From positions 1 to 40,657 of the forward strand of contig VHDF01000039.1 in NCBI GenBank assembly GCA_016871495.1: 40,657 nt of DNA, read 5' to 3'. Source of the stretch: Verrucomicrobiota bacterium. GTDB taxonomy: Bacteria; Verrucomicrobiota; Verrucomicrobiia; Limisphaerales; VHDF01. Position numbers and translations under genes: made by a program. Below the pieces are notes generated by a model that was not told the origin of the DNA, did not search any database, and was given only the letters and a program-made list of their open reading frames with translations. How positions within the stretch are numbered: position 1 is the stretch's first letter; every line of letters starts with the position of its first letter. This document shows, in pieces, positions 23,477 through 31,592 of the stretch.

Positions 23477-25436
23477 GATCCGAATCCACTTCATTGCCTG
23501 CTGGGTGGCGGCCGTATGGATCGCCGACGCAGCCGGTGCCGGTCACGCGGCAGTCGAGCTCTCCCAAGTTTTGGCCAAGCCTGTTTTGGCGACGAACCAG
23601 ACGTGGCGTGAGCTTCAGGTGTATTTGGAGGGGCGCGTTCCGGCGATGGAGCCAGTCCGGTCGGTGCGGGATTGGCGGAAAACGGCGGACACGATTCGGA
23701 GGCGGATGCTGGACGAGGTGGTTTTGAGGGGGGAGGCGAGGGAATGGGCGGCGGCGAACGCGCAGGTCGAATGGCTGGAGACGATCGAGGGCGGCCCGGG
23801 GTACAAGATTACGAAACTGCGTTACGAGGCGATTCCGGGCATGTGGATTCCGGCCCTGTTGTACGAGCCCTCCGTCGTGTCCGGGAGAGTGCCGGTGGCG
23901 CTTGCGGTGAACGGGCACGACGCGCAGGGCAAGGCGGCGATTTACAAGCAGATTCGGTGCATCAACATGGTGAAGCGAGGCATGGTGGTCTTGAATCTGG
24001 AGTGGTTCAACATGGGGCAATTGAAGGGGGAGGAATGGGATCACTATAAGCTGAACCAGATGGATTTGTGCGGTTCCAGCGGGTTGGCTCCGTTTTACCT
24101 GGCCATGAAGCGGGGGATTGACTTGTTGCTGGCATTGGATCATGCGGATCCCACCCGGGTCTCGGTTTCCGGTTTATCGGGAGGCGGGTGGCAGACGATT
24201 TTCATCAGCGCGCTGGATTCGCGGGTCACGTTGTCGAATCCGGTGGCTGGGTATTCGAGTTTTCTGACGAGGATCCGGCACCTGGAGGATTTGGGGGATT
24301 CGGAGCAGACCCCGGCGGATATGGCGACGGTGGCGGATTACACTCACCTGACAGCGTTGCGGGCGCCATGGCCCACCTTGTTGACCTTCAACGCTTATGA
24401 TCAGTGTTGTTTCACGGCGGGGCATGCGATGGGGCCCTTGGTGGGCGCGGCGGAGCCGGTGTTTCGGTTGCTGGGCGGGGCGCAGGCCTTACGGACCCAC
24501 ATCAACTTTGATCCCGGGACGCACAACTACGACCGCGAGAACCGCGAGGCTTATTATCGTATGTTGGGCGATTTTTTCTTCAAGGACACGCCCGGTTTCA
24601 GCGCGACGGAGATCATCAGTGATTCGGAAGTGAAGACGGCGGAGGCTTTGCATGTGGCTGTTCCGGCGAACAACAAGAGTTTTCGACGCGTTTCCCTGGA
24701 GTTATCGGCACCCTTGCCCAGGGTGGAAGAACCACCGGATCGGGGATCGGGCCGTGAGCGATGGCTGGCCGAGTCCCGGGTCAAGCTCGCGAAGGTTTTG
24801 CGATTGCCGACTCTGGACACGGTGTCTTCGGATGCGGGGTGGTCGGAGAGCGGGGACGGATGGAAGGCGCACGCCTGGCGGCTGCGATTAAACGCGACCT
24901 GGACGTTGCCGGTGGTGGAGATTTCCGCCACCGGGGCGGAGGAACCTGTGCTGCTCTTGGGGGATTCATCGAGGGCGACCGCCGCGATGGTGGAGCGGAT
25001 CCAAAAGTTGGTGGCGCTGAAGAAGCGAGTGTTTTGGGTGGATCCGTTTTACTTCGGCGATTGTCGGTTGCCGCAGCGTGATTTTCTGTATGCGATCCTA
25101 TTGTCCGCCGTGGGGCAGCGACCGCTTGGATTGCAGGCGGCGCAGATTGGGGCCGCGGCGCGCTGGATCTCGACGGTGCGGTGCGGAGGTACTCCGGTGT
25201 CGATGCAGACCGTGGGTCCGCGGATGGGGTTGATCGGGCTGGCGGCGGCGGCGTTGGAGCCGAAGGCGATTGGGGCGTTGGAGGCGGAGAACGCCTGGGG
25301 AAGTTTGAAGAAAGCGATTCAGGACAATGTGGGTGTGAACGAGGTTCCGGAGATCTTTTGCTTCGGACTTCTGGAGCAGTTTGACATTCGACAGATCGCG
25401 GGATTGGTGGAGCCGCGTCCGGTGAGTGGGTTGTGA
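23439..25436 (+). CDS. secreted alpha/beta hydrolase, acetylxylan-esterase-like
   Basis: 665 residues. The first ATG lies 38 bases inside lysR and gives a long but plausible export signal (hydrophobic IHFIACWVAAVWIADAAGAG). The hydrolase core at about 125-380 has a nucleophile elbow GLSGG with Ser247, a likely acid near Asp321 (FNAYDQCC) and His362 in GTHNYDREN. Preceding text such as PVALAVNGHDAQGK matches dienelactone-hydrolase/acetylxylan-esterase-like proteins common in Planctomycetes and Verrucomicrobia. About 270 residues after the core are not recognisable; they may be a degenerate second hydrolase-like or binding domain. The substrate is unknown, perhaps acetylated plant or algal polysaccharide. 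Confidence 0.8.
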   Translation: MKSRSVRSIYLPRIRIHFIACWVAAVWIADAAGAGHAAVELSQVLAKPVLATNQTWRELQVYLEGRVPAMEPVRSVRDWRKTADTIRRRMLDEVVLRGEAREWAAANAQVEWLETIEGGPGYKITKLRYEAIPGMWIPALLYEPSVVSGRVPVALAVNGHDAQGKAAIYKQIRCINMVKRGMVVLNLEWFNMGQLKGEEWDHYKLNQMDLCGSSGLAPFYLAMKRGIDLLLALDHADPTRVSVSGLSGGGWQTIFISALDSRVTLSNPVAGYSSFLTRIRHLEDLGDSEQTPADMATVADYTHLTALRAPWPTLLTFNAYDQCCFTAGHAMGPLVGAAEPVFRLLGGAQALRTHINFDPGTHNYDRENREAYYRMLGDFFFKDTPGFSATEIISDSEVKTAEALHVAVPANNKSFRRVSLELSAPLPRVEEPPDRGSGRERWLAESRVKLAKVLRLPTLDTVSSDAGWSESGDGWKAHAWRLRLNATWTLPVVEISATGAEEPVLLLGDSSRATAAMVERIQKLVALKKRVFWVDPFYFGDCRLPQRDFLYAILLSAVGQRPLGLQAAQIGAAARWISTVRCGGTPVSMQTVGPRMGLIGLAAAALEPKAIGALEAENAWGSLKKAIQDNVGVNEVPEIFCFGLLEQFDIRQIAGLVEPRPVSGL

Positions 25437-25478
25437 AGCCTCAGTCGGGGCTGTGGGCGCCGACGCTTGCCACAAGGG

Positions 25479-25835
25479 CTATTTGGAGAAAAGCAAGCGA
25501 AGCCCGACGAGGACGATGAAGCCTCCGAACGCACGCTTCAAATTGGCGTCGGACAATTGGCTGCTGAGCCACGCGCCCAGGTAACCTCCGAGCACTGCGG
25601 CCGGGGCGATGGCAAGGACGGCGGAGGGTTGGATATTTCCCATTTGGAAGTGTTTGAAGGAACCGACGATGGTGGTGGGGATGATGACGGCGAGGGAAGT
25701 GCCGATGGCTGACTTGATGGGGAGGTTCATGAAGTAAACCATGGCGGGCACCATGATGATGCCTCCGCCGACGCCGAAGAGCCCGCTGGCCAGTCCTCCA
25801 ATCCCGCCGATGAGCGTGCCGATCCATAAGTGCAT
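25479..25835 (-). CDS. half-size TauE/SafE family membrane permease
   Basis: 118 residues with about four hydrophobic helices and the family's glycine-rich motif GLASGLFGVGGGIIMVPAMVY, followed by IGTSLAVIIPTTIVG and GGYLGAWLSSQL. Full-length TauE/SafE proteins have two such halves and about 250 residues; this is one half and would need to dimerise. The family exports sulfite, sulfonates or related anions. It is 48 bases downstream of mpl on the same strand and probably shares its transcript. No sulfur gene is nearby. The end of the hydrolase gene faces it 42 bases away. Confidence 0.88.
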   Translation of the reverse strand: MHLWIGTLIGGIGGLASGLFGVGGGIIMVPAMVYFMNLPIKSAIGTSLAVIIPTTIVGSFKHFQMGNIQPSAVLAIAPAAVLGGYLGAWLSSQLSDANLKRAFGGFIVLVGLRLLFSK

Positions 25836-25883
25836 GCGCCAGTCATGCCTGGAATGGGCGGGGACAACAAATCGAATCTGCGG

Positions 25884-27278
25884 CTACTTTCGTGCGAGCC
25901 GTTCCAGCAGGCGTTGATGGATATTGCCGAAGCCTCCGTTGCTGAAGACACAGACCACATCGCCTGGTTTGGACTCGTGTTCCAGGTGGTCGAGGATGGC
26001 CTCGACATTCGGAATGTAGGCGGCGGGTTTGCCGGCCAGCTTGAGATCGTTCATGAGGCGGTCGGGATTGAGGCGGAGTTCGATCGGCAGTTGTTCGAGG
26101 CGGGCGACTTCCGCGACGACGATGGCGTCGGCCCGTTCCAGCGCCTCCACTAACTCGCATTGGAAAACGTTGCGGCGGGTGGTGTTGGAGCGGGGTTCGA
26201 AAACGGCGATCAGCCGGCGACCGGGGAAACGGACACGCAACGCGCGCAGCGTTTCCCGGATCGCGGTGGGGTGGTGTCCAAAATCGTCGATGACGATGAC
26301 GCCGCCGGCTTCGCCGCGTGTTTCCATGCGGCGCTGGACGCCGAGAAACGAGGTGAAGGCGGACTGGATTTGGCGGTCGGCGAGTCCGCAGTGGCGGGCG
26401 CATGCGGCGGCGGCGAGGGCATTGCGAACATTGAGTTCACCGGTGAGGGGAATTTCGAAGCGGGCGTCGCCGAGACAGAAGCTGGACCGTTCGGATTCGA
26501 GTTTCAGTGCCGTGGCTCGGATGTCGTTCCTCTCGCCGAGGCCGAAACGTTTGATCGGGCAATGTTTTGACTGGAGGATCGGTTCGAGATTGGGTTCGTC
26601 ACCGTTGGCGAGGAGGAGTCCGTTGCGCGGGACGATATGGGCCAGCCTTCGGAAAGAAGTCTGGATGGCGGCGAGGTTATCGAAGATGTCGGCGTGGTCG
26701 AATTCCAGATTATTGACGATGACGACTTCGGGGAGGTAATGGACGAATTTGCTGCGTTTGTCGAAGAAGGCGGTGTCGTATTCGTCGCCCTCGATGATGA
26801 ACCATTCACTTTCGGTGAAGCGAGCGCCCTGGCCGAGATTGGCGGGGATGCCTCCGATGAGGTAGCTGGGTTGAAGGCCTACATGCTCAAAGATCCAGGC
26901 GAGCAGAGAGGTAGTGGTGGTTTTACCGTGGGTCCCGGTCACGACGAGCGAGCGCTTGCCCCGAATGAAGAATTCTTTCAACAGTTCGGGCAGGGAGACA
27001 TAACGGAGGCGGCGATCCAAGGCTGCTTCCGCCTCGGGATTGCCGCGGGAAATCGCGTTCCCGATCACGACGAGGTCGGGCCGGTGGTCGAGATGGCTTT
27101 CGGCGTAGCCCGAGAACGGATGGATGCCCCGGGAAGCGAGAAAATCGGACATCGGGGGATAAACATTTTGGTCGCTGCCTGTGACGCGGTAACCGCGTTC
27201 CTTCATGGCTGCGGCAACCGAAGCCATGGCGGTACCGCAGATGCCGACGAAATGAACGCTGCGCAGGTCCGAGAGCAT
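25884..27278 (-). CDS. mpl: Mpl, murein tripeptide ligase
   Basis: 464 residues of the Mur ligase fold. The Rossmann start HFVGICGTAMAS (9-20) is followed by the ATP loop TGTHGKTTT (114-122). The stretch around 163-180, EGDEYDTAFFDKRSKFVHY, is the signature that separates Mpl from MurC. A DFGHHP motif follows further on. The enzyme joins recycled L-Ala-D-Glu-meso-Dap tripeptide to UDP-MurNAc in the cytoplasm, in the peptidoglycan recycling route. Its presence implies meso-diaminopimelate in the wall, in keeping with Gram-negative Verrucomicrobia. It is divergent from the response regulator gene with about 160 bases between the starts. Confidence 0.95.
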   Translation of the reverse strand: MLSDLRSVHFVGICGTAMASVAAAMKERGYRVTGSDQNVYPPMSDFLASRGIHPFSGYAESHLDHRPDLVVIGNAISRGNPEAEAALDRRLRYVSLPELLKEFFIRGKRSLVVTGTHGKTTTTSLLAWIFEHVGLQPSYLIGGIPANLGQGARFTESEWFIIEGDEYDTAFFDKRSKFVHYLPEVVIVNNLEFDHADIFDNLAAIQTSFRRLAHIVPRNGLLLANGDEPNLEPILQSKHCPIKRFGLGERNDIRATALKLESERSSFCLGDARFEIPLTGELNVRNALAAAACARHCGLADRQIQSAFTSFLGVQRRMETRGEAGGVIVIDDFGHHPTAIRETLRALRVRFPGRRLIAVFEPRSNTTRRNVFQCELVEALERADAIVVAEVARLEQLPIELRLNPDRLMNDLKLAGKPAAYIPNVEAILDHLEHESKPGDVVCVFSNGGFGNIHQRLLERLARK

Positions 27279-27439
27279 GCGGTGATGATAGAGATCAGGC
27301 CAGCAAGCGAAACATCAAAGCGGCCTTGAAAGAGGGAACGGCCTGGTGGTGCTTTGAAATAGTGGCGGGGCGCGGCTTGAAGTGGCGGTGGTTTGACATG
27401 CGACCGGAGGATTGGCAACGTTTCGAAAGCGCGTCCCAG

Positions 27440-28066
27440 ATGAAACGAACTGTCTCCATCGTTGAGGATCATGAAGGCATTCGGAACGATCTGGCGCTGG
27501 CGGTGAGGCGTTCCCGGGATTTGGAGTTGATTTCGGCCTACTCAGACGCGGAGACGGCGGTGAAGCGGCTCCCGGTGGAGCGTCCGCACGTGGTTTTGCT
27601 CGACATTAACCTGCCCGGATTAAGCGGACTTGACCTTTTGCGCTACGCGCGTCCGCTGCTTCCCGACGCCCTGATGATCATGTTGACCATCCGGATGGAT
27701 CCGGAGGCGATCGTCACGGCGTTGAAGGCAGGAGCGGACGGCTATTTGCTGAAGCAGAGTTCGGGGAGGAAAATGATGGAGGAAGTGCGCAGGGCGATCA
27801 GCGGCGAGACACCCATGTCGGGTGCGGTGGCCCGGTTGGTGATCCAGTCCTTTCACATGACCCGGTCCGTGCCTGCGCAATGCGCATTGAGCGTGAGGGA
27901 GCATCAGGTGCTGGATGAACTGGCCAAAGGCAAGTCCCACGACGAAATTGCGACGGCGCTGACGATTTCGAAGAACACGGTTTCCTCGCATCTGCAGAGC
28001 TGCTATCGAAAACTCCATGCGAACGAGAAGCTGGAAGCGCTGAGAAAGGCTGGCAAGATCACATGA
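27440..28066 (+). CDS. NarL/FixJ-type response regulator
   Basis: 208 residues from the ATG at 27440 (MKRTVSIVEDHEGIRND). The frame is open upstream to 27326, but that text is noncoding in look. The receiver domain has acidic E9/D10, phospho-acceptor Asp55 in LLDINLPGLSG, and a conserved lysine in ADGYLLKQS. A LuxR-type helix-turn-helix follows (LSVREHQVLDELAKGKSHDE, then ISKNTVSSHLQSCYRKL). No histidine kinase is adjacent, so it is an orphan here. Its stop overlaps the start of the PQQ-repeat gene (ATGA), so the regulator is translationally coupled to that gene. This suggests autoregulation of the whole run to about 33 kb. Confidence 0.93.
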   Translation: MKRTVSIVEDHEGIRNDLALAVRRSRDLELISAYSDAETAVKRLPVERPHVVLLDINLPGLSGLDLLRYARPLLPDALMIMLTIRMDPEAIVTALKAGADGYLLKQSSGRKMMEEVRRAISGETPMSGAVARLVIQSFHMTRSVPAQCALSVREHQVLDELAKGKSHDEIATALTISKNTVSSHLQSCYRKLHANEKLEALRKAGKIT

Positions 28067-29373
28067 AGCTGGGCGCTGCTGGCGGGGTGTTGTCGAGTCG
28101 GGGGGCATGGGGGTGGCTGGCAAGGGTGGGAGGATGCCGCCGGTGGGGGGCTTGGTGGTGCGGATCATGGATTCTTGCATGGGCCGTTCAAGCTGAGGAA
28201 TGGCCGCAGTTTCTGGGGCCGCGGAGGGACGGGAGTTCGACGGTGGTTTTGGAGCCTGAACGCTGGCCGGAGGGTGGACCCCCGCTGCATTGGAAAAAGA
28301 AAGTGGGCCAAGGGTTCAGCAGCCCCATCGCGGCGAAGGGCCGCGTCTGGTTGCATCATCGGTTGGAGGGGAAGGAGGTTGTGGAGTGCTGGGAGGCGGC
28401 GACGGGGAAGAGGGAGTGGATTCAGTCGGTGGAAGCGACTTACCGGGATGATCACGGATTTGAGGAAGGTCCGAGGGCGACTCCGGCGTTGGAGGGGGAT
28501 GATCTGGCCACGCTGGGGGCAGACGGGGAGTTGCAGTTGCTTTCCGCGCGCACCGGGGAAGTGCGATGGCGGAAGAGTGCGCGGCGTGATTTCGGAGCGG
28601 GAAAAGGATTTTTTGGATTTGCGAGTTCACCCCTGTTTACGGGCGGCCAGGTGGTGTTTTGCCTTGGCGGCGCGTCCGGGGCGGGATTGGTCTCGCTGGA
28701 TCGTCAAAGCGGAGTTGTCGTGTGGAAGGCGGACGTGGGGGAGGCGGGTTATGCCTCCCCGGTGTTTGCAGGCGAGGGAGAATCGAGGCGGATAGCCTGC
28801 TTCAATCGATCCGGGCTGCATTGGGTGGAACCTGGGCGGGGGGATGTGTTGGCGCGTTTTTCGTGGCGGGCGCGGAATCCGGCTTCGGTGAATGCGGCGA
28901 CCCCGTTGGTGGCGGGGAGCCATGTGTTTATCACGGCCAGCTACGAAACGGGAGCGGCCTGGTTGAAGTGGCCTGAAGGGGGGCGGGGGGATTTTAAGGT
29001 TTCGTGGTCTGGCGACGAATCTCTTTCGGCCCATTACGCGACGCCGGTGTTGCACCAGGGCCATCTCTATGGATTTCACGGACGTCAGGAGCAGGGGGCT
29101 GCGTTGCGCTGCGTGGAGGCTGGAACCGGGCGGGTGCTTTGGGAATCCGAGCGATTTGGGAATGGAACGTTGATTCGAACCCCGGGACACCTGATGATTC
29201 TTCATGAGCGGGGGGAGTTGGTGGTTGCTCCATTGAAGTCTGACCGATTCAAGCCGGTCCGCCGGTTTCAGATGTTGGGTTCGGGCGTGCGAGCGGGGTT
29301 GGCGGTCACGGAGAAGTGGATGTTCGCGCGTTCGCTGACCGAGATGGTGGCCTTGCCGCTACGGGTGCCTTGA
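28063..29373 (+). CDS. PQQ-like beta-propeller repeat protein
   Basis: 436 residues with a long N-terminal region ending in a signal-like helix (AWWCGSWILAWAVQA, then EEWPQFLGP). The opening WPQFLGPRRDGSS is characteristic of the many PQQ-repeat proteins of Planctomycetes and Verrucomicrobia. Blade motifs recur, for example WEAATGKREWIQS, LSARTGEVRWRKS, LDRQSGVVVWKAD and VEAGTGRVLWESE. The protein is periplasmic and resembles BamB-type or quinoprotein propellers. I see no cysteine pair or metal residues that would prove PQQ binding. The start overlaps the response regulator stop and the next gene follows three bases after its stop. Confidence 0.88.
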   Translation: MKLGAAGGVLSSRGAWGWLARVGGCRRWGAWWCGSWILAWAVQAEEWPQFLGPRRDGSSTVVLEPERWPEGGPPLHWKKKVGQGFSSPIAAKGRVWLHHRLEGKEVVECWEAATGKREWIQSVEATYRDDHGFEEGPRATPALEGDDLATLGADGELQLLSARTGEVRWRKSARRDFGAGKGFFGFASSPLFTGGQVVFCLGGASGAGLVSLDRQSGVVVWKADVGEAGYASPVFAGEGESRRIACFNRSGLHWVEPGRGDVLARFSWRARNPASVNAATPLVAGSHVFITASYETGAAWLKWPEGGRGDFKVSWSGDESLSAHYATPVLHQGHLYGFHGRQEQGAALRCVEAGTGRVLWESERFGNGTLIRTPGHLMILHERGELVVAPLKSDRFKPVRRFQMLGSGVRAGLAVTEKWMFARSLTEMVALPLRVP

Positions 29374-29376
29374 GGG

Positions 29377-30504
29377 ATGGCCATGCCGAAATTGCAGGAT
29401 TCATCTTCGTCCGAGCGCGCGCCGCGGTTGGAATCCCTTGATGTGCTGCGAGGCTTCGACATGATTTGCATGGCGGTGGGGGAGGAGATTGGACGGGGCT
29501 TGCATGCTGCGTTTCCGAACGCGGCCACGCAATGGGTGGCGGATCAATTCAGTCATGTGGCTTGGGCCGGGGTGCATTTCTACGATCTGATCTTTCCGTT
29601 GTTTGTGTTCATCGCGGGGATCTCCATTGTGTTTTCCGTGGATCGGATGATGGAATCGGGTGGGCGCGGGCTGGCGGTCCGGAGGATTGTCACGAGGACT
29701 TTGGTGTTGGTGGCGCTGGGGATTTTTTATTATCGGGGGTTGGAGAATGGTTATGAGAAGATCCGCTTGCTGGGAGTGTTGCAGAGAATTGGACTCTGTT
29801 ATGGTGCGGCGGCGTTGCTGTATTGTTTTTTCAAGACGCGGGGGTTGTTGGCGTGGACGGCGGGATTGCTTCTCGGTTATTGGGCGATGATGGCGTTGAT
29901 TCCCGTGCCCGGGCATGGCGCCGGGAACTACGCGGAAGGAATGAACTTGGCCAACTATGTGGACAAGCAATGGCTGCCTTTTCGGAAGTGGGATGGAGAC
30001 CATGATCCGGAGGGTTTGCTGAGCACACTGCCCGCGGTTGGATCGTGTTTGCTGGGAGTCTTGACGGGGATCTTTTTGAAATCGCCTGGGATGGAGGGAT
30101 CGCGGAAAGCGCGGACTCTGTTTTTCGCTGGTGTGGCGGGGATGGTGGCGGGGCATCTGTGGGGGCTGAGCTTTCCCGTGATTAAAAAGATCTGGACCTC
30201 CTCATACGTGTTGGTGGCGGCGGGGTGGAGCGCGGTTTTCATGGCTTTGTTCTACCAAGTGATCGATGTGTGGAAGTGGAGAAGGTGGACTCCGGTTTGT
30301 CTTTGGGTGGGATTGAATCCGATCACTTTCTATATGTTGTTCAACTTGATTGACTTCGAAAAAGTGGGCAACCGATTGGTGGGAGGCGAGATTCAGCGGG
30401 CGCTGGGTCACGGGCATGAGTTGGTGTTGCACCTCGTGATCTTGGGCATGGCTCTGGCGGTCGTGCGATTCATGCATCGAAGGCGGGTGTATTTACGGGT
30501 TTGA
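29377..30504 (+). CDS. COG4299/DUF5009 membrane protein (heparan acetyltransferase-like)
   Basis: 375 residues with about nine to ten membrane helices. The start RLESLDVLRGFDMICM is the typical opening of the COG4299 family, distantly related to eukaryotic heparan-alpha-glucosaminide N-acetyltransferase and to other acyltransferase-3-like proteins. Further family features are the conserved loop AGVHFYDLIFPLFVFIAG, VLQRIGLCYGAAALLY, DPEGLLSTLPAVGSCLLGV and a C-terminal VGLNPITFYML. It may transfer acetyl groups across the membrane to an envelope sugar, but no bacterial member that I know of is clearly characterised. It follows the PQQ protein by three bases, so the two are cotranslated. Confidence 0.85.
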   Translation: MAMPKLQDSSSSERAPRLESLDVLRGFDMICMAVGEEIGRGLHAAFPNAATQWVADQFSHVAWAGVHFYDLIFPLFVFIAGISIVFSVDRMMESGGRGLAVRRIVTRTLVLVALGIFYYRGLENGYEKIRLLGVLQRIGLCYGAAALLYCFFKTRGLLAWTAGLLLGYWAMMALIPVPGHGAGNYAEGMNLANYVDKQWLPFRKWDGDHDPEGLLSTLPAVGSCLLGVLTGIFLKSPGMEGSRKARTLFFAGVAGMVAGHLWGLSFPVIKKIWTSSYVLVAAGWSAVFMALFYQVIDVWKWRRWTPVCLWVGLNPITFYMLFNLIDFEKVGNRLVGGEIQRALGHGHELVLHLVILGMALAVVRFMHRRRVYLRV

Positions 30505-30535
30505 ATCGGGTTGCGGGTGGCCTTATTTTGGGGCC

Positions 30536-30820
30536 ATGCCGATTTACGAATTTCATTGCCGTCAATGCGATCGCGACAGCGAGATCTTGGTACGATCCTC
30601 CAAGTGGGAAGGGAGCGAATGTCCTCATTGTGGTTCCAAGAAGTTGGAAAAGAAGTTTTCGACGTTTGCCTCGAGCGTGGGGGGGGCTGCGGTTGAGCCG
30701 GGGCCCGTGTGCAGCGGGGTGCCAAGCTCCTGTGGAATGTGCGGGACCGGAAAACCGCATTCCCATTTACCCCGGATGGCGATGAATACCGGCCGGGCGG
30801 CTGCGTCCAAGCAGGCGTGA
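30536..30820 (+). CDS. FmdB-type zinc ribbon protein
   Basis: 94 residues beginning MPIYEFHCRQCDRDSEILVR, the standard FmdB opening. Two CxxC knuckles (C8/C11 and C29/C32, in CPHCGSKKLEKKFSTF) should bind one zinc. The C-terminal half adds another cysteine cluster in SSCGMCGTG, which many members share in some form. The family is named as a regulator but has no firm role. It follows the COG4299 gene by 31 bases in the same direction. Confidence 0.9.
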   Translation: MPIYEFHCRQCDRDSEILVRSSKWEGSECPHCGSKKLEKKFSTFASSVGGAAVEPGPVCSGVPSSCGMCGTGKPHSHLPRMAMNTGRAAASKQA

Positions 30821-30907
30821 TGAAGCGTGCCTTGGCGGGGTCATGTTCGTGCTGAAGGGTTTGATGTGATGGGGAGAGAGCGTGGAGTGGTTGGCGACAG
30901 GATTTTT

Positions 30908-31543
30908 ATGGATGCAGAACTTATACGAGCGGCCGCGCGCGCGGCTTTTTGCGGGCTGGCATTGTTGATGGCGGGCTGTGCTTCGTCGGGAATTCGACAA
31001 GCGTCGGGAGTCCCCGCCACGCCGATGAACCCTGATGAGCGCGGCTTTGTGGCGGGCACGGGTGTTGAATCTCAAGACTTGGTGGCGGTGACGGACAAGA
31101 TGGCGAGGAGCATCGTGGCGGTTCCGGTAATTCAGAAGGCGGCCGCTGCGCCTTATGTCATTTTGGAACCGGTGCTCAACGAAACGCGATTTCCGATCAA
31201 CAAGGACATGTTTTTGGACCGGCTTCGGGTGCAGTTGAGCTCGAAGACCCAGGGGAAAGTGAGATTTCTGGCGCGGGAGAGGCTGGCGGCTTTGGAGAAG
31301 GAGCGTGCCGCGAAGCAAGCCGGCCAGTTCACTTCGAGCGCCAATCCAAACGTGCAGGAATTCAAGGGGGCGGATTACCTGCTGACCGGGAAACTGCAGG
31401 GTTTGTCCACTCGCACTTCGAAAGGAACCAGTGATTACATTCTCTACACCTTTCAATTGATCGACGCGCGGACCACCGAAATCGTGTGGGAAGATGCGGC
31501 TGAGATTAAGAAGCAGGGATTGGAGGACGCCGCGTATCGGTAG
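30908..31543 (+). CDS. LpoB-like lipoprotein, penicillin-binding protein activator
   Basis: 211 residues from the ATG at 30908, which gives a lipoprotein signal with lipobox LLMAGC; a GTG/ATG further up in the frame would hide it. The mature part has LpoB-family features: VILEPVLNETRFPINKDMFL, VRFLARERLAALEKER, GADYLLTGKLQGLS and a C-terminal YTFQLIDARTTEIVWED. In E. coli, LpoB reaches from the outer membrane through the peptidoglycan to activate PBP1b. The linker here is short, so the reach may differ. The start of the COG3014-like gene is 49 bases on, followed by a YcfL-like gene; lpoB and ycfL are neighbours in E. coli too. Confidence 0.85.
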   Translation: MDAELIRAAARAAFCGLALLMAGCASSGIRQASGVPATPMNPDERGFVAGTGVESQDLVAVTDKMARSIVAVPVIQKAAAAPYVILEPVLNETRFPINKDMFLDRLRVQLSSKTQGKVRFLARERLAALEKERAAKQAGQFTSSANPNVQEFKGADYLLTGKLQGLSTRTSKGTSDYILYTFQLIDARTTEIVWEDAAEIKKQGLEDAAYR

Positions 31544-31592
31544 TTCGACGTGGAGGGCGCCTTTGCCTTCGTTTGCTTCCGTTATTCCCGCC

